Shown piece after piece: positions 1 to 12,224 of a stretch of 64,000 nucleotides of DNA. Under the pieces are notes generated by a model. The model was not told where the DNA came from. It did no database searches and saw only the letters and a list, made by a program, of their open reading frames with translations. A program made the translations under genes and the position numbers. The number at the start of each line of letters is the position of its first letter. Position 1 is the stretch's first letter. Source of the stretch: Viscum album (lineage: Eukaryota; Streptophyta; Magnoliopsida; Santalales; Viscaceae); contig OY728122.1 in NCBI GenBank assembly GCA_963277665.1, positions 1,548,344,868-1,548,408,867 on the forward strand, read 5' to 3'.

Positions 1-1022
1 ATGCATCCAAGAGCTATAGCGGGCTCCACCTGTTACATATTATGTCTAATGCATTCCCATATGAAAAGGTTTAAACATAACATAAACATTTGTATTAAAA
101 CTAGCATATAAATGTAAATACGTCATACATAAACCATGAATGGTATAAAAATAACACATCCACAGTCAAGCATATCAAAAAAACTTCAATTCAATATATA
201 ATTTTTGTATAATAATAAATCAACTTCAAATAAGCATAAAATCCATCAAAGGATGTTGACATAGATAAAATAAAAACTCTTTTTAAAGAAATATCTCTTT
301 CTATTTTGAAATCATTTAAGAGTCATATATTTATAAAATAAAACATTTTCTTTGGAAATATTCTTATAATATTGAAAGGGAAGCTTTGATGATTTTATAA
401 CGGTGGAAAATAGCCACACCCGCCGTATAAGTTAAAAAAACATTCTTGCCTTAATTCTTTCGAAAAGGCTAAAAAGAACCCTGTTTGGAAAATGACGGAA
501 TGATTCCTTTATAAACCTCTTATAAAAAGTCAAAAAATGGTATAAATGACTTTATCCCATATTCTAGTAAATAGTAAAAATGTTTTGAAATACATTTTTA
601 AGAAACATGGATGTGGATGATAAAGAAGTCCCAGTAGATTATTACATATAAACAACCTCTAATAATGAAGAGATTGTGAAATAAACCCTTACCTTTACTT
701 TTCCTTGGATGAGGGTAGGTTAAACACGTGTATAATGGTCAAATAATTTTCATTAAATTATACAAGAATCATATACATTAATATGATATCATATATGATC
801 TTTCAACAATGATTTGTTGATAATATCTTAGCATTATCGTTGTTTTGGGTGTTAACTTAATCATTTTATTTTATATTTTTTGTTACATAAGCCATGTTTG
901 TAATGGATAGGTTGTATCATATTCATATCCAGAATGATATAAAGTACTTAAAAATTATTTTTAAATCATAAAATGATAATTATACTTGAATGGATACGAT
1001 GAAGAATGAATCTCATCGCGTT

Positions 1023-1246
1023 CGTGGAGACGGTAGTCCGTACGTATGCACGAGCGAAAATATCATTCTTTTGATATTAAAATAATATATAATTGGATGG
1101 TATATCTCATTTACAGAATCATTGTCATGTTATATTTAGTATTTACATGAATTACAAATCATTATTATACCCATCCAAAAAATAATTTATTGAATAACAA
1201 TTACACCACGACGTGGAGACGGTAAGCCGTATGTACGCACGTATGG
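1023..1246. repeat. Pair of CpG-rich motifs 189 bp apart inside the LTR
   Basis: Two copies of about 34 bp, both beginning CGTGGAGACGGTA and continuing through CCGTA and GCACG, lie at 1023-1056 and 1212-1246. They hold most of the CpG in this otherwise AT-rich LTR. Weaker copies with the same spacing are seen in the related LTR at about 25005-25035 and 25195-25230, so the duplication predates the divergence of the two LTRs. Function unknown; an LTR regulatory element is possible. Confidence 0.6.
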
Positions 1247-1585
1247 TGACATGTTATTCAAAGGATGTATATAATACTAAAATATGGTTGTAAAATGTTT
1301 ATAATAACATCAAAATATATATAATATTCTAGAGTTATTATTTTAGAATGGTAATAACAAGGAAAGAATAAGTGGAAGAAGAAAGGAACTTGAAAAAGGG
1401 TGGTGAAATCATTACCACTTTTTCGGGTTCTTCCTTTTGATTTGATCAAAAGTGGTCCTTAGGATTATTTTATTACTAATGTAAGGCCTTTATAATGAAG
1501 TGAGGGAAGTATAGAGAGTATTTCGGAAGAGGTTGGCCGAACCAAAAGGCTTTGAATGTGTGAGTTAATGAGAAGGAAGAGTTCC

Positions 1586-1593
1586 CTTTTATA
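1586..1593 (-). promoter_or_regulatory. TATA box of minus-strand LTR
   Basis: The minus strand reads TATAAAAG followed by GGGAAC, about 1.7 kb inside the LTR that starts at 3317. The aligned place in the related LTR reads TATAAATG followed by GGAACC (25570-25577). Conservation in both decayed copies supports a real core promoter position. Confidence 0.5.
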
Positions 1594-3317
1594 AGAGGGG
1601 TGAGGGGCACCATTGGAAAAGCTAAAAATATTAGTTTATAATTAATTCATATTCGGGTTCTAATGGATCCAAAGTGGATTATTTAAATTTTAAGGTGGGT
1701 ATAGGTCTAAAAATACTCAACCAATATAATTTAGACTGGTTTGGGTCATTATATTATCCTTATTATTTAGTTTTAACTCTTTGTTAACTAGTTTGACACT
1801 TACCATGTCACTTTGTATTTTTATATTATATAGTTAATAAACAAACTATATACCTATAAGAGACCCCAAAGAGGTCCATTAATGAAAAAAATATCATGAT
1901 ATATGTCACTTGGACGAACCTTAGATTTTTAGAAATTTAATATCAATTAATAATATAATATTTGTTTTAAAAACTCTTTTATGTCAATTTTGACACTATT
2001 TTGAAAATTGATTTTTGTGAAAATACAAACAGAATGATTAATTCAAAAAAAGTTAATTAAATCATTAAAAACATGTCATATTATGCTATAAAATTATTTT
2101 AATTCATAAAAAGTCTAAAATTTTATTTATTTGGGTATTTATAATATCAGTTAGTTTAATTTTTAACTATTATGGTAATTACTACATCATCATTGGGTCA
2201 TCAATAAATTAAATTATTTAATGTCTAAAAATTATAAATAAAATATCATTATGTAGGAAATGTTTTTATATTTCTAATGAATATTTATAAACTAATTTAT
2301 CATTTGTGTAACCCTATATTAAAAATCTTTTAGTAAATAAACAATGATTTTAACTCTTTTAACTCTTCATTGAATTAAATAATAATAAATGTCCTAATCT
2401 AATCCAACTGGACCTAAATGATAATATTTTATTACTAAGGTTATTTTTTGTCGAATTATGATTATCCATTAGAATTAAGACATGTGTTAGGGTAATATTA
2501 ATATCATTTTTTCCCTTAATTACCCTATTTACTTTCAACCGTGGTAAATAAAAGTAAAACGTTACTATTCACCAAAAATTATTTTCATCTCAGTGAACCA
2601 AATTTTAGTCCTTGATATTAACCGTATCTCTCGGATTTTTGAAATTACACTCACAGAAGCAGTAAAATTATGTTTTATGAAAAATCCAGTTTTTTAAGAA
2701 CCAGTTAGTGGTTTCACTATTCATAAAAAAAGGAAGTTTTTCCGAACAATGCCAAAATTTCACCCTAAGCTATAATTGATATTCTGAATTCAAAAATAAG
2801 GTCTATTTTACAAAATTAAAAAAATATAATTGGCATTAATTAATTTTATAATTAATTCTCGCTGTTACAACAAATATCGTGTTTTTAAGAAACAATATAT
2901 ATCAAATGATTGACAATTGATTATGTCCAACATCAAAATGAAATTAATTATAATGAACACAATTGGATAAAATGGTAAAAATATATTCTAATTATACTTT
3001 AAAACTACTCAATAATATTATTTATCACTATAAATTTTTTTGATTAAAAAATTTGTTTTTAAGTATTTTTCACTATTCATAAAAATTGGAATTTCTCAGA
3101 AAAATACCAAAAATTCAACTTAGGATAATTTTGATATTCTGAATCAAAAAATGAAGTCCATTTTGAAATATAAAATATATATAATTTCAAAAAAGTAGGT
3201 ATTACTATTCATAACGACTAGTTTGATTGGTTGTGGTGTGTTAGAACTCCACGTTGCATACAACACACGCTATCACATTATTCAAAGAGAAGCGTATCGT
3301 AGAAGCTTGGGATGTTA

Positions 3318-4080
3318 CAGAGGTTGTTATAAACTGATAGATAAATTATTAGTAGCTGACATCATTTACCCAATCTATAATTCTCAATAGGTCCTCCAAA
3401 TTCATGTTGTCCCCAAAAAATGGGCTCCACCACAGTTAAAAATGAAAATAACGAACTGATCGCCATGAGAGTACAAAAAATCTTGAGTGTATATAGATTA
3501 TTGGATGCTAAATCATGTCACTAAAAAGGACCACTTTTTTCTTTAGTTCATCGATTAGATGACTGAAAGGATATCTGAAAAACTCTTTCATGGTTTTTAG
3601 ATGGATTCATTGGATATATTTTAGTACTGATCGCACCACAAGTCTAAGATAAATGACATTCATGTGTTCTTTTGGAATATTATTTTAAAAAATGATTACA
3701 TTCTAGCTATGAAATGAACCAGGTACATTTCAATGGTGTATGGTGAGTATTTTCTCTAACCACATTGAGGACTTCTTGGTTGTGTTTCTTGATGATTTCT
3801 CAGTTTTGTAAATTCATTTGATTATTTCTAAGGAAATTTGAAAAAAATTTAAATCATTCATTTAAAGGATCATTTTATTAAATTTCCAAAAATGTCATTT
3901 CATAGTTGAAAAATGAGTAGTTTTGTGGCACATAATTTCATAGAAAGGGATTGATGTTGATAAATCCAAAATTTTCATAATAAATTCATTTCCATATCCA
4001 TCTTCTTTAAATAATAATAGACTGTTTTTAGGGCATGTAGGATTTTACGGAAGATTCATCAAGCATTTCAGTAATATCTC
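3318..4080 (+). pseudogene. Athila reverse transcriptase remnant, array copy 1
   Basis: Frames around 3318-4080 carry the Athila-type RT in order: the EV..L...IIYPI segment, the VVPKK motif, an IDY..LN..TKKDHF block near 3488-3534, the catalytic box as FLDDF at 3785-3799, a CHF..E-like segment near 3893, and the GH.GFY.RFI connection near 4040. Several stops and frameshifts break it. It starts exactly where the minus-strand LTR ends, so its own N-terminal part, protease and gag must lie beyond that insertion, outside the window. The same region in the next copy begins at about 12270. Non-functional. Confidence 0.85.
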
Positions 4081-4084
4081 TATC

Positions 4085-4590
4085 ACTCTCTAGGGATTAA
4101 ATTTAATGTATGTTGAAATTAATTTTGATTGTACATATAATGAATCCATTGATTAATTTAAGAAAAATATGATAACACCCCCAATAATAAAACCACCCAA
4201 CTGGGATTATCCTTTCGAGTAACTTTTTAATGCATCCAACCAAGCAGTGGGATCCACTCAATAAAAAAGAATTGACAGGAGTCCTCATGTCATCTCATAT
4301 GAATCACGAAACTAGGATTCCATAGAAATAAATTACACAACCACTGAGAAGGTGTCCCTTACAGTCATTTTTTCACAAGATAAATTCATGTCATATCTTC
4401 TTGGTAATAAAGTTGTTGGTTTTTATGAACATGAAAAAATTAGGTATATAATGAAAAACCCAAATGATAACCCACGGTTAGTGAGATGGATATTATTCTT
4501 ACAAGTGTTCAATTTGGGAAACAAAGATAAGAATGGGAATATAAAATTAGTGGCTGATCGTCTGAGTTGACTACCCCACACCGCTGAAGC
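4085..4590 (+). pseudogene. Athila RNase H remnant, array copy 1
   Basis: The 72-residue open stretch at 4352-4570 matches the C-terminal half of a Ty3/gypsy RNase H. It holds the DKF.SYLLG segment, a Y.MK...DNPRLVRWILFLQ block, and the ADRLS ending that stands for the usual ADHLSR motif. Upstream, about 4180-4340 holds the decayed PP.WD.PFE and HVI-like segments. It follows RT directly, as expected within a single Pol polyprotein. Stops occur in the N-terminal half. The acidic catalytic residues cannot all be located, so activity is not expected. Confidence 0.8.
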
Positions 4591-4699
4591 ATAAATTCTA
4601 AACAAAATCCCACTAAATGATGAGCTTCCTAGATAAGAACTCATCATTTTCAATGGTGAAGTTCCATGGTATGCCAAAATTGTCAAATATTTGGTTACA

Positions 4700-5960
4700 T
4701 ATTAGGTACCTGGTAATCTATTCTCTCATCATCAATATAAGCTAAAATCCGGGTCAATATTTTACATTTGGGAAGACCCATTTTTATAGAAAGATTGTAA
4801 TGATCAAATCATAAGAAGACACTTAAAATGAAGTGAAATGGAATCAGTGTTTTAATTTTGTTATAAATATTTTTACGTAGGCCACTTTGGACCTATAAGG
4901 ATTTCCCAAAAAGATTTAGAATCTACACTCTATTTTCCCACCTTATTCAAGGATCTATATAAATTTTGTAAAAGATGTAAAAAATTCCAATTTTATTGTA
5001 ATGTATCCAAATGAATAGATATTCATAAAAACCCAAAATCATTTTGTTAATTTTTTTAAGTATGGGCATAGATTTCCTAGGTCCATTCACAAATAACATT
5101 TTTCAATTCTTATATACTTTTGGATGTATTATATGATTCATAATGGTTGGAAGAGAATGAAACCAGAATTAAATATGCAAAAGTTGTTTGTCATTTTGAC
5201 ATGGATAACATTTCCTACAGATTTAGAGTTCCTACAAAAATAATCTATGACCAGGGAACTCATTTCTGTAATAGAAAAAATGAATCATTACTGAATATGT
5301 ATCTGTTACATCATAGAACATCCACACAATACCATCCCTAAACAAATGTCATATTAGAAGTCTCTGTTAGATAAATCAAACCCATTTTGGAGAAGACAGT
5401 TAAACCCAACATGAAGGACTATATATAAAGCTTAGAAGATACCTTATGGGAATAAATAATTAATTATATGATACATATTGGGTTGGGCCCCTATAAGTTG
5501 ATCTATCTAAAGGGTTTCTATCTACCTGTGGAGTTGGAGAATATAGCCTACTGGGCGGTCAGAGAGATGAATCCGTTCCTTTAGAATGATGGGGAAGAGT
5601 GAAGACTGTGATTGCATGAGTACAACTAAGTCAGAAGATAATATTTTTAAAAAACAATGATATATTAAGAGAGAAAAGTTATGTTCCATGGAAATATTAT
5701 TCAACCAATATCCTTCCACCCTAGATATCAAGGGTTTCTCTACAAATCCAAACTTTAGATTATGCAAGGTAAACATCATTCCAAATGGGAAGCCAATTTA
5801 CTATTATTCATATATACATCTTTTTTGTTGTAAGGATTAAAAATTTGGTGGAAACCTGCTAACTATTAATGTACAAATATTGAAGAGGTTTCATGGTGTC
5901 ATACCTCCTGAACCAGTGGAGGAGATCACAATTCTTCACCCTCATTACAAATGGAGATCT
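4700..5960 (+). pseudogene. Athila integrase remnant, array copy 1
   Basis: In the usual order the region shows the zinc-binding part (a GHFGP-like segment near 4875 and a C..C.KFQ-like pair near 4970), the catalytic core, and the C-terminal region. The core contains YDQGTHFCNR at about 5246-5275, which carries the second catalytic Asp of the DDE triad, followed by a YHP-T motif. The C-terminal part retains LPVELE and AYWAVREMN near 5524-5570, typical of Athila integrases. Many stops. The frame shifts around 5340. Confidence 0.8.
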
Positions 5961-8094
5961 ACCCGGCTGCATCATTCTGTAACAATTTATTAAATACAGT
6001 AACTCCATCATTTTGAAACATACATAATTAAAATTTAATTTACATGGATTCAGGACTCTACATCAAGTGAGTGTGGGGGATGGAATCTTGTAAATTAGAC
6101 TTTCAAAAAAAAAATTTCTCAGTCGATCCTACATCATTAAACAAAAGGGCTTCCTGGAGGCTACCCATGTTTCCCCCCATTGTCCACTTGTCCTCTCAGT
6201 CATATATTCTCATCATTGAACAAACATGAACTATAATTTAGTTTTATTCTAATATTTCAAATCCATTAATAAATATTTTTCAAGGTTGAAAACAATTTCA
6301 TGCCAAAAACCCACATAATAGACATAAAGCAGGAAAAGAATAACAAGTGGGATTACACATCATGAATATTATGTACACGTCATGAATGGGTTAAGACAAA
6401 ACCTAAACAGCTAAATTTGAAGCATCCTATTTAAAGAGGTGTAAGAGTTCTCTTTTATATTATCCAACATTATTCCCCACATTGTTAGTCTTTTAGAACA
6501 TTAACTAGAAAACGCATGCCCACATTTGAAATCATGTTTTACTCAACTTATCAAGGAGACCTCAGTTTCTTAAGAATCAAGTGATGCCATGTTATATATT
6601 TCATCATTAATAATATTTAATGATTAAAATGAAGAATCATATTATTAAAATGAAGCATGTATATTATAATGATAACACAATATTTTAATTAATTATTTGA
6701 ATAATGAAAATGAAATTTCCCTATCAAAATGTTTTCATTGTATTTTTTATGTTCATGGGAAGTGATTTGTTATTAATTTTACTGTGAATGATTTTCCGAT
6801 TTTATATTACACATTCATAAGTTTATTTCTTGACCAAGTATTTCCTATTTATCTTGATCATAATTCTAGAATGATCTGGGCACTTGTCACCTCCCAGAAC
6901 ATGTAATGGAACTTTCAAATGCTATGGCTATGTATGAAAATATTTTAAATGAATGAGGATTCATTTGAAAAGGTATTATCCTTTAAGACCACTTTTACAT
7001 TAATCCTTCATTATCACATAGAATCCATGACTAAAATTTATAGAAATAATCCACATTTCAAGCCATTTTTATCCATTCCTACCACACTAATGGTATTTTT
7101 ATGATATATTAATGATAAATTGTGTGGGCAAAGGAAGTCATGGTGGAATGGATTATTTATATTTCATTGAAAACGTGATGGGGTTCTATTTTTTTAGTAA
7201 TGAGAATTTTCATTTTATTCATTCCTTTTAATAAAATGATTTTCCTCTCTATAAAAATACAATATAAAAGATAAAAAGAAAAAAAGGTAGAATGAATGTG
7301 TTTGATTTGGGAAAAATAGAAATAAAAATTTTCCAAATAGATGATCTTCTAATCATATGGGGATATGTGATGTATGTGAGGTTTGATTTAATCCTATATT
7401 TTAAAAAATTTGCAAATGTAAGAAAAATATTCAAGGGGGTGAAAAAATCATTTATTATTCTTTATTTGACCATAACCTCACAGGGAGATTTTTGGAAGGT
7501 GGGTGTTTCTACATTAAAGAGTAGAGTTTCACTAAACATTTAATTCTAATATAATTCAATTTACTTTAAATATTAGTCTCCTACTTGAGCCTTAATTTTT
7601 AAAGCATCAAATCCTACCAACATAATCTATAGTGTCATTTAAACCTTTTTTGCAATGTCCTCTATATTTTATATGCATTTTTCCTTTAAAAACTGGAGAA
7701 TTTACTTCATAAACAAGACCATGGAAAAAGAGAATGTTAACATGACATGAGCATAATTATTCCTGAATTGTATCCTCTGATATGCGAGAAAAGATTCAAG
7801 TGAGGTAAATCATGAATTGAAATATTTATTAATTATGAATTGAGAAGCATGAATTTATGAAATGAGAAGATCCATCATATTTCATAGGGAAAAAATAAAA
7901 TATATTAATTGATTATTCCTTAAAAAAATGAGGAAATAAATATATAATTCATGTGGATCTTTGAATATTGGTTTTTATATTGAAAATTTATTGATATATA
8001 TTACATTGAAATTTGAATATTTGTAAAATTCGAGTCCTACGAATTCCAAGTGGAGATCTTATGCTTGAGGACAAGCACAGATTAATTGTTGTGG
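5960..8094 (+). other. Athila post-integrase region, copy 1 (no readable ORF)
   Basis: About 2.1 kb between integrase and LTR is colinear with 14960-17052 and 21440-23580. Athila elements have a long region here that in some members holds an env-like ORF. None is readable in this copy. Landmarks are a purine-rich GTGTGGGGGA near 6070, a GGAGGC.ACCCATGTTTCC segment near 6155, and the motif ATGCTTGAGGACAAGCA at 8061-8077 just before the polypurine tract, a common feature of Athila 3' ends. Confidence 0.65.
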
Positions 8095-8410
8095 TATTTG
8101 AAAGAGAAAATTTATGTGCATATTTTATATATTAATTTTGATAATAAAATAAATAATATTTCGATTTTTTGAACGATTTGATTCATTTTATGTTTTATGG
8201 AAGGAATTGACGATCTCATGAAAAGGGATAAAAAAGTGGGAATTTATGTTCCCGAGGTTGAAACACAAATTTTTTATGAGAGTAGATGAGATGAAAATAT
8301 GATGAATATGGCCTACATTTCATGTACATTCATTATACAATGTGACTAATGTTAAATAGTAAAATAATGTATGAGATTAGCTAAGGATTCACAGAAAGCA
8401 GCGTAGGAAA

Positions 8411-8460
8411 ACACAGATATGTACACATAATGTACCCTAAGTACACATCAAGTACGCAAC
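8411..8460 (+). repeat. GTAC-rich tandem units in Athila LTR A
   Basis: Four short units built around GTACAC / TGTACCC / GTACACATCA / GTACGC follow each other roughly every 10-13 bases. The same place in LTR B is 17381-17424 and in LTR C 23911-23968, where units of about 20 bases are clearer (TACATGTCATGTAC). The palindromic GTACATG core lies 50-100 bases upstream of the TATA box in all three. Confidence 0.6.
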
Positions 8461-8508
8461 AACATGAAAAAAAAAATGTTTATTTCATGGGGATTGGATG
8501 AGGATCCC

Positions 8509-8515
8509 TATAAAT
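8509..8515 (+). promoter_or_regulatory. TATA box of Athila LTR A
   Basis: TATAAAT in the context GATCCCTATAAATTCC lies about 415 bases into the LTR. The aligned box in LTR B is TATAAATA at 17476-17483. In LTR C it has decayed to TTAATA near 24025. Transcription of the element would start about 30 bases downstream. Confidence 0.6.
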
Positions 8516-8898
8516 TCCATCCTTCAGTAGCCTTCCAATAGACACAGTGCTACGATGAAGCCAAGGGATTCTCAAGGACAACCACCGTCATCTTTATTTC
8601 TTATATATCAGTTATTCCTTACATTATAATGTATTTATATTCACGAATCATCTCTCTTACTACATTCATGGAATAATTGTTTTTATGAGTGACTGGGAAG
8701 AGGGGAGGATGGACCTATTTGTTTTCTTGTGTTATTTTGGTTGAATTAAATAAAATTACATATTCATTCTTATTTTGGTTTCAATTATTAATTTAGTTTT
8801 TATTTCTGAATGAGATTGTGGTAGGTTTTGATTCTATTATTATAAATTTCACTGGTCGATGATCACATCTCCCTCCATCAAAATATAATATTTACACA

Positions 8899-9600
8899 GT
8901 GAACAAGATTAGGGTTGGGTGGTGAGTGCTCGATGGTAGTCCTCACATATGTATGCACGCATGTGAAAAATTTGTTTAATATGGAAAAAAATTCTGGGTT
9001 ATGGATTTATTTAATTAATCATGAAACCATCTGTAGTTGTAGAATCAATGGAAAGAGGATAGAACAATATATGTTTTTGGATAGGAATTTTTTCATCATA
9101 ACCATCTGCCCAAGGGAGATAGAGTACTCGGTAGATTAATCTCTCTATTATAAATTAAAGGAAGGGAAATGGATAAATTTGAAAACCATGATAGCACATC
9201 ACTAGGTCTAGTTGAACACAATACGGTCAGTGACATTTTTATATATTATCAAAAATCAATTCAGCATGATTATTTCTCTCATAGTCATTCAAAATAATTG
9301 AAACCAACCCTTTCTGGAATATCAACCAAAAGTGACAACCTTTTTTTGAGTGCCCTCATATTTGGGAGACTACCAAGGATCATCTGCTATTCTATACTTA
9401 GGTACATAAAATATAATCTTTCCATGCCCCGCAAAAGGAGTGCGTCAAACATGGCACCATTTCTAGGGAGTCAATGCATCAAACCCTTTAAAAAATTATT
9501 TTTAATTACCCATAGTTTAAATAGAATTTTTTTCGTATTCGATCCCAAAATTTAATGAACGACAACCAATTTGAGAAATAAAAAACATCGAATAGATTTT
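8899..9600 (+). other. Athila leader and primer-binding area, copy 2
   Basis: The sequence after LTR A begins GTGAACAAGATTAGGGTTGGG and is conserved after LTR B (17864) and LTR C (24412). The primer-binding site should lie at its start, but the bases are too altered to name the tRNA. About 8899-9390 aligns with 24412-24920. The open stretches at 8915-9139 and 9298-9555 are not supported as genes by any recognisable motif; they sit in the 5' leader and the start of gag. Confidence 0.55.
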
Positions 9601-11390
9601 GATGAAATCTAACACACTAATCCAAGTGATACCTTTATTGAACACTTTGAACCAATAATGATGGCCTCAAATCACAATCAAACCATGTGAGACATCTGTG
9701 TACCTCAATTTGATAATCAAAATTACCAACTTGTAGTCCCTGACCTAGAATATGATATTGAATTGCTGAATAACATGATCTAAGTGCTTCCTAAATTTCA
9801 TGGTCTTGTAAATGAAGAATCGAATTGATATATCCATGAACTCATCTATGTCTTCTCTAGCTTCAAATATTGGAGATTCTTGAAAACCCAATGAAGTTGA
9901 GGGAATTCACCTTCTCATTATATGAATCATCGAAGGAATAGTTGAAAAATATGAAACCAGGGTAGATCAATGACTAGGAAGATCTAAAATGATGCTTCCT
10001 AAAATGATTCATACCAAAATCCCATATCACTGTAATGATAACGAAGATTTATGACATAGATCAATCATCTAGAGAAACCCTCTAGAAATACTGGGAATGT
10101 TTCAAAAATATCTATGTATGCTTCCCATACCATGAAATGGAAGAGGGCCAATTCCTTCTATGATTATACAAATTATTTCTTGAAAATGACATGAATCTAC
10201 AAGATGCCTCATCAAGAGGATCCCTTGTTTAAATGTATCCTACTATTATCTATGTTCTGATTGAACATATTTCTCAAACATCATAGCAGTTTGGGACTCG
10301 AGGTACGAACATCAATTGAATCCATTAGGTGAGAAAATCTAATTCAGTAGATTCAATTAGAAACAAAATTGGATAACTCACCATGTAACTGAAACAAATA
10401 GTGTTGAATCATGTGATCGAACAATAAAGACCAAATCAGGTATGTGGTTTATACTCTTTAAATTATCATTACACTAATAAATTTTTGTATGTGTAGGGGA
10501 CTGAAAGTTGTGTTGCAGCTTATCAGCAAAGGAAATAACAACTTCAATCACAATCGTGTTAAAGGATTCAATAGAACCAAGACCGACCACCTTTTTAGGA
10601 ACAATATCAGAAACTGATAGCATTCCAACAGCATTATAAGTATCCCTTTTAACACTAAATAAATTTCCAACCACCACCTTTCAAGTAGAATATTTCTGAG
10701 TATTCATCCACATGTAAACCGATCACTGAATTTCAACAGATAAAGACAAGATTTGTGGGAATAAAAGATAAAATGGGCATTCCAGAATATCAACTTTCAC
10801 GCATTATGGATGATCTCACCAAAAACCATGGTAAGCTTCCATCACAAACATTTCACAAATCATTGGAGAATGTTAGTGCAATCACCACCCAATGTGGGAA
10901 GGAGATCACATCATTAAAAAATGTGAGGATGATGATTCCAAGAATCATTCAGAAGTTCTTCTTATGCAACAAAATGATGAAGGAAATAACATAAGGTTAA
11001 ATAATAAGGCTCAGGATGGAAAGGATAGTAAAACACCTGAAAAATAAAATTGAGAGAAAAAGGATATCTGATCACCTTTACAATGGAATTTGTTGAGTCA
11101 AAGAAGGATGGAGAAGAATGAATTCAATGGAATATTCAATAATCCTTCTTGAAAGATGAGATTAACATACCACTACTGGATGAACATTGGAAAATCCCAA
11201 AATATAAAAAGTTTTGGAAAGGGATTTGCACCAAAAGAAGAAGTCTTGATGTAAATGAAATACTCAACTTTGGAAGAAGAGACTCAGAATTGAACACACC
11301 ACTGATACCACAAAAATGCCAAGATCTAGGGACATTATCTATTCCTTGTACTATCAATTCTTTTAAATTTTACGAATGCACTATGTGATT
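9600..11390 (+). pseudogene. Athila gag remnant, array copy 2
   Basis: Capsid-like segments are readable in changing frames. KFHGLVNEES near 9795, followed by an HEL..VFSSF segment, corresponds to the start of the Athila gag domain. An ETL.KYWE-like segment is near 10076. The C-terminal part is better kept: the open stretch 10755-10994 contains GKLPSQTFHKSLENVSAIT, a signature of the gag C-terminus in Athila. At 11149-11388, INIPLLDEHWKIPKYKKF, ICTKRR and IPCTIN form the gag-protease linker. The polyprotein is broken by many stops. It is the only array copy that still has gag; copy 3 lacks all of it. Confidence 0.8.
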
Positions 11391-12020
11391 AGTGACATTC
11401 AATAAATGTGATATATCACTATATGTTTTCATCATTGCTGGTCAGAGAACTAAAACCAGCTCGAGTGGATGTAAAATTAGCAGACAGATCCACTGTTTTC
11501 CTAGCTGGAGTTGTTGAAGGGGTGCTCTTGGGGTTGAGAGAATTAATCATTCCAGAAAATTTTTATTTCCTTTCTATCTGGAAGATCAAGCACCATCCAA
11601 ATCTCCCATCATCCTCGGGGTACCATTCCTAAAAATAGTTAGGATTATAATCAACGTCCATGAAGAAACACACACCATGGAGCATAAAGACACTACATTC
11701 TACATCAAAATTCATGATACGATGAATCATAATTCTTATAATCACTCCCTTTATGTGATCTCCCTTGATAAATTTATCAAACCAATTGAAGACTTGGGTA
11801 TCCTTCATGGATTTTTATTAATAGGTGAACACTTTTCAATTGAATGTTATAATTCCCATAAACCTGAAAATTTGGATATCATGATGGAGAATGAGGTAAA
11901 ATCTGACCTTTTCATTGATTTTTTAAAAGGTAGTGAGATTATACCTAATAATATAAACTTATATGTAGGAAACCGAAATGCAATATCCTTGAAAAACCCC
12001 CACGTCTTGAACTGAAGCTG
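11390..12020 (+). pseudogene. Athila aspartic protease remnant, copy 2
   Basis: It follows the gag linker directly. The place where the catalytic DLGAS-type motif should stand (about 11385-11410) has two stops and is unreadable. Downstream, the open stretch 11408-11632 holds VKLADRS and LGLRELIIPENFYFL, which fit the flap side of Athila proteases. At 11650-11760, INVHEETHTMEH and the following residues match the C-terminal INVHEGTLTME-type motif. The open stretch at 11677-12015 is the tail and spacer toward RT. Catalytically dead. Confidence 0.75.
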
Positions 12021-12224
12021 TTTCCATGTGATTTGAATTATAAATACCAAATGCAAGGAGAGAAATTTGATGTAATCATTTCCAATAACATATCCCATTC
12101 ACAAGAACAAACAATGAATGGATTTCTCATATGGAAATTCAAAGATTTGGGATGGATTTTAGATTATATAATTGGAATCAACTATATGGTATGCTCTCAG
12201 AAGATATTTTTAAAGAGGGATTCC

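Larger units (their letters stand above)
1..3317 (-). mobile_element. LTR of a minus-strand LTR retrotransposon (cut by window edge)
   Basis: Read on the minus strand, the sequence starting at 3317 opens with TGTAACATCCC, the usual start of plant Ty3/gypsy LTRs, and it abruptly interrupts an Athila reverse transcriptase that resumes at 3318. About 960-3317 is colinear, at low identity, with 25000-27526. Shared landmarks include the paired GTGGAGACGG motif, a TATA box followed by GGGAAC, and the motif TGAATAGT repeated on the minus strand (near 2571, 2714, 3071 and 3205). That motif also occurs in the LTR at 28337. Positions 1-950 are either the rest of a long LTR or the start of an internal region; I could not decide. 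No coding capacity is seen. The insertion must be younger than the Athila copy it breaks. Confidence 0.6.
8095..8898 (+). repeat. Athila shared LTR A (about 0.80 kb)
   Basis: It starts after the decayed polypurine tract (TTGTTGTGG) with TATTTGAAAGAG, aligned to the better preserved start TGTCTGGAATTG at 23581. All three LTRs share AAAATTTATnnGCATATTTTAT just inside the start, a GTAC-rich tandem segment, a TATA box, CAGTAGCCTTCCAATAGACAC-like sequence after it, and GATGATCACATCTCCC near the end. The end is placed at ACACA before GTGAACAAG. Homologous internal sequence in the same orientation lies on both sides, so this LTR is shared by two neighbouring elements. Confidence 0.8.

Noticed and set aside
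5960..8094. Possible env-like ORF after the Athila integrase
   Set aside because: Some Athila elements carry one here, but no open frame, signal peptide or membrane segment could be followed in any of the three copies.
8899..8920. tRNA-Asp type primer site for Athila
   Set aside because: The bases after all three LTRs (for example GTGGAAGAAGATTGGGG) are too changed to name the tRNA.
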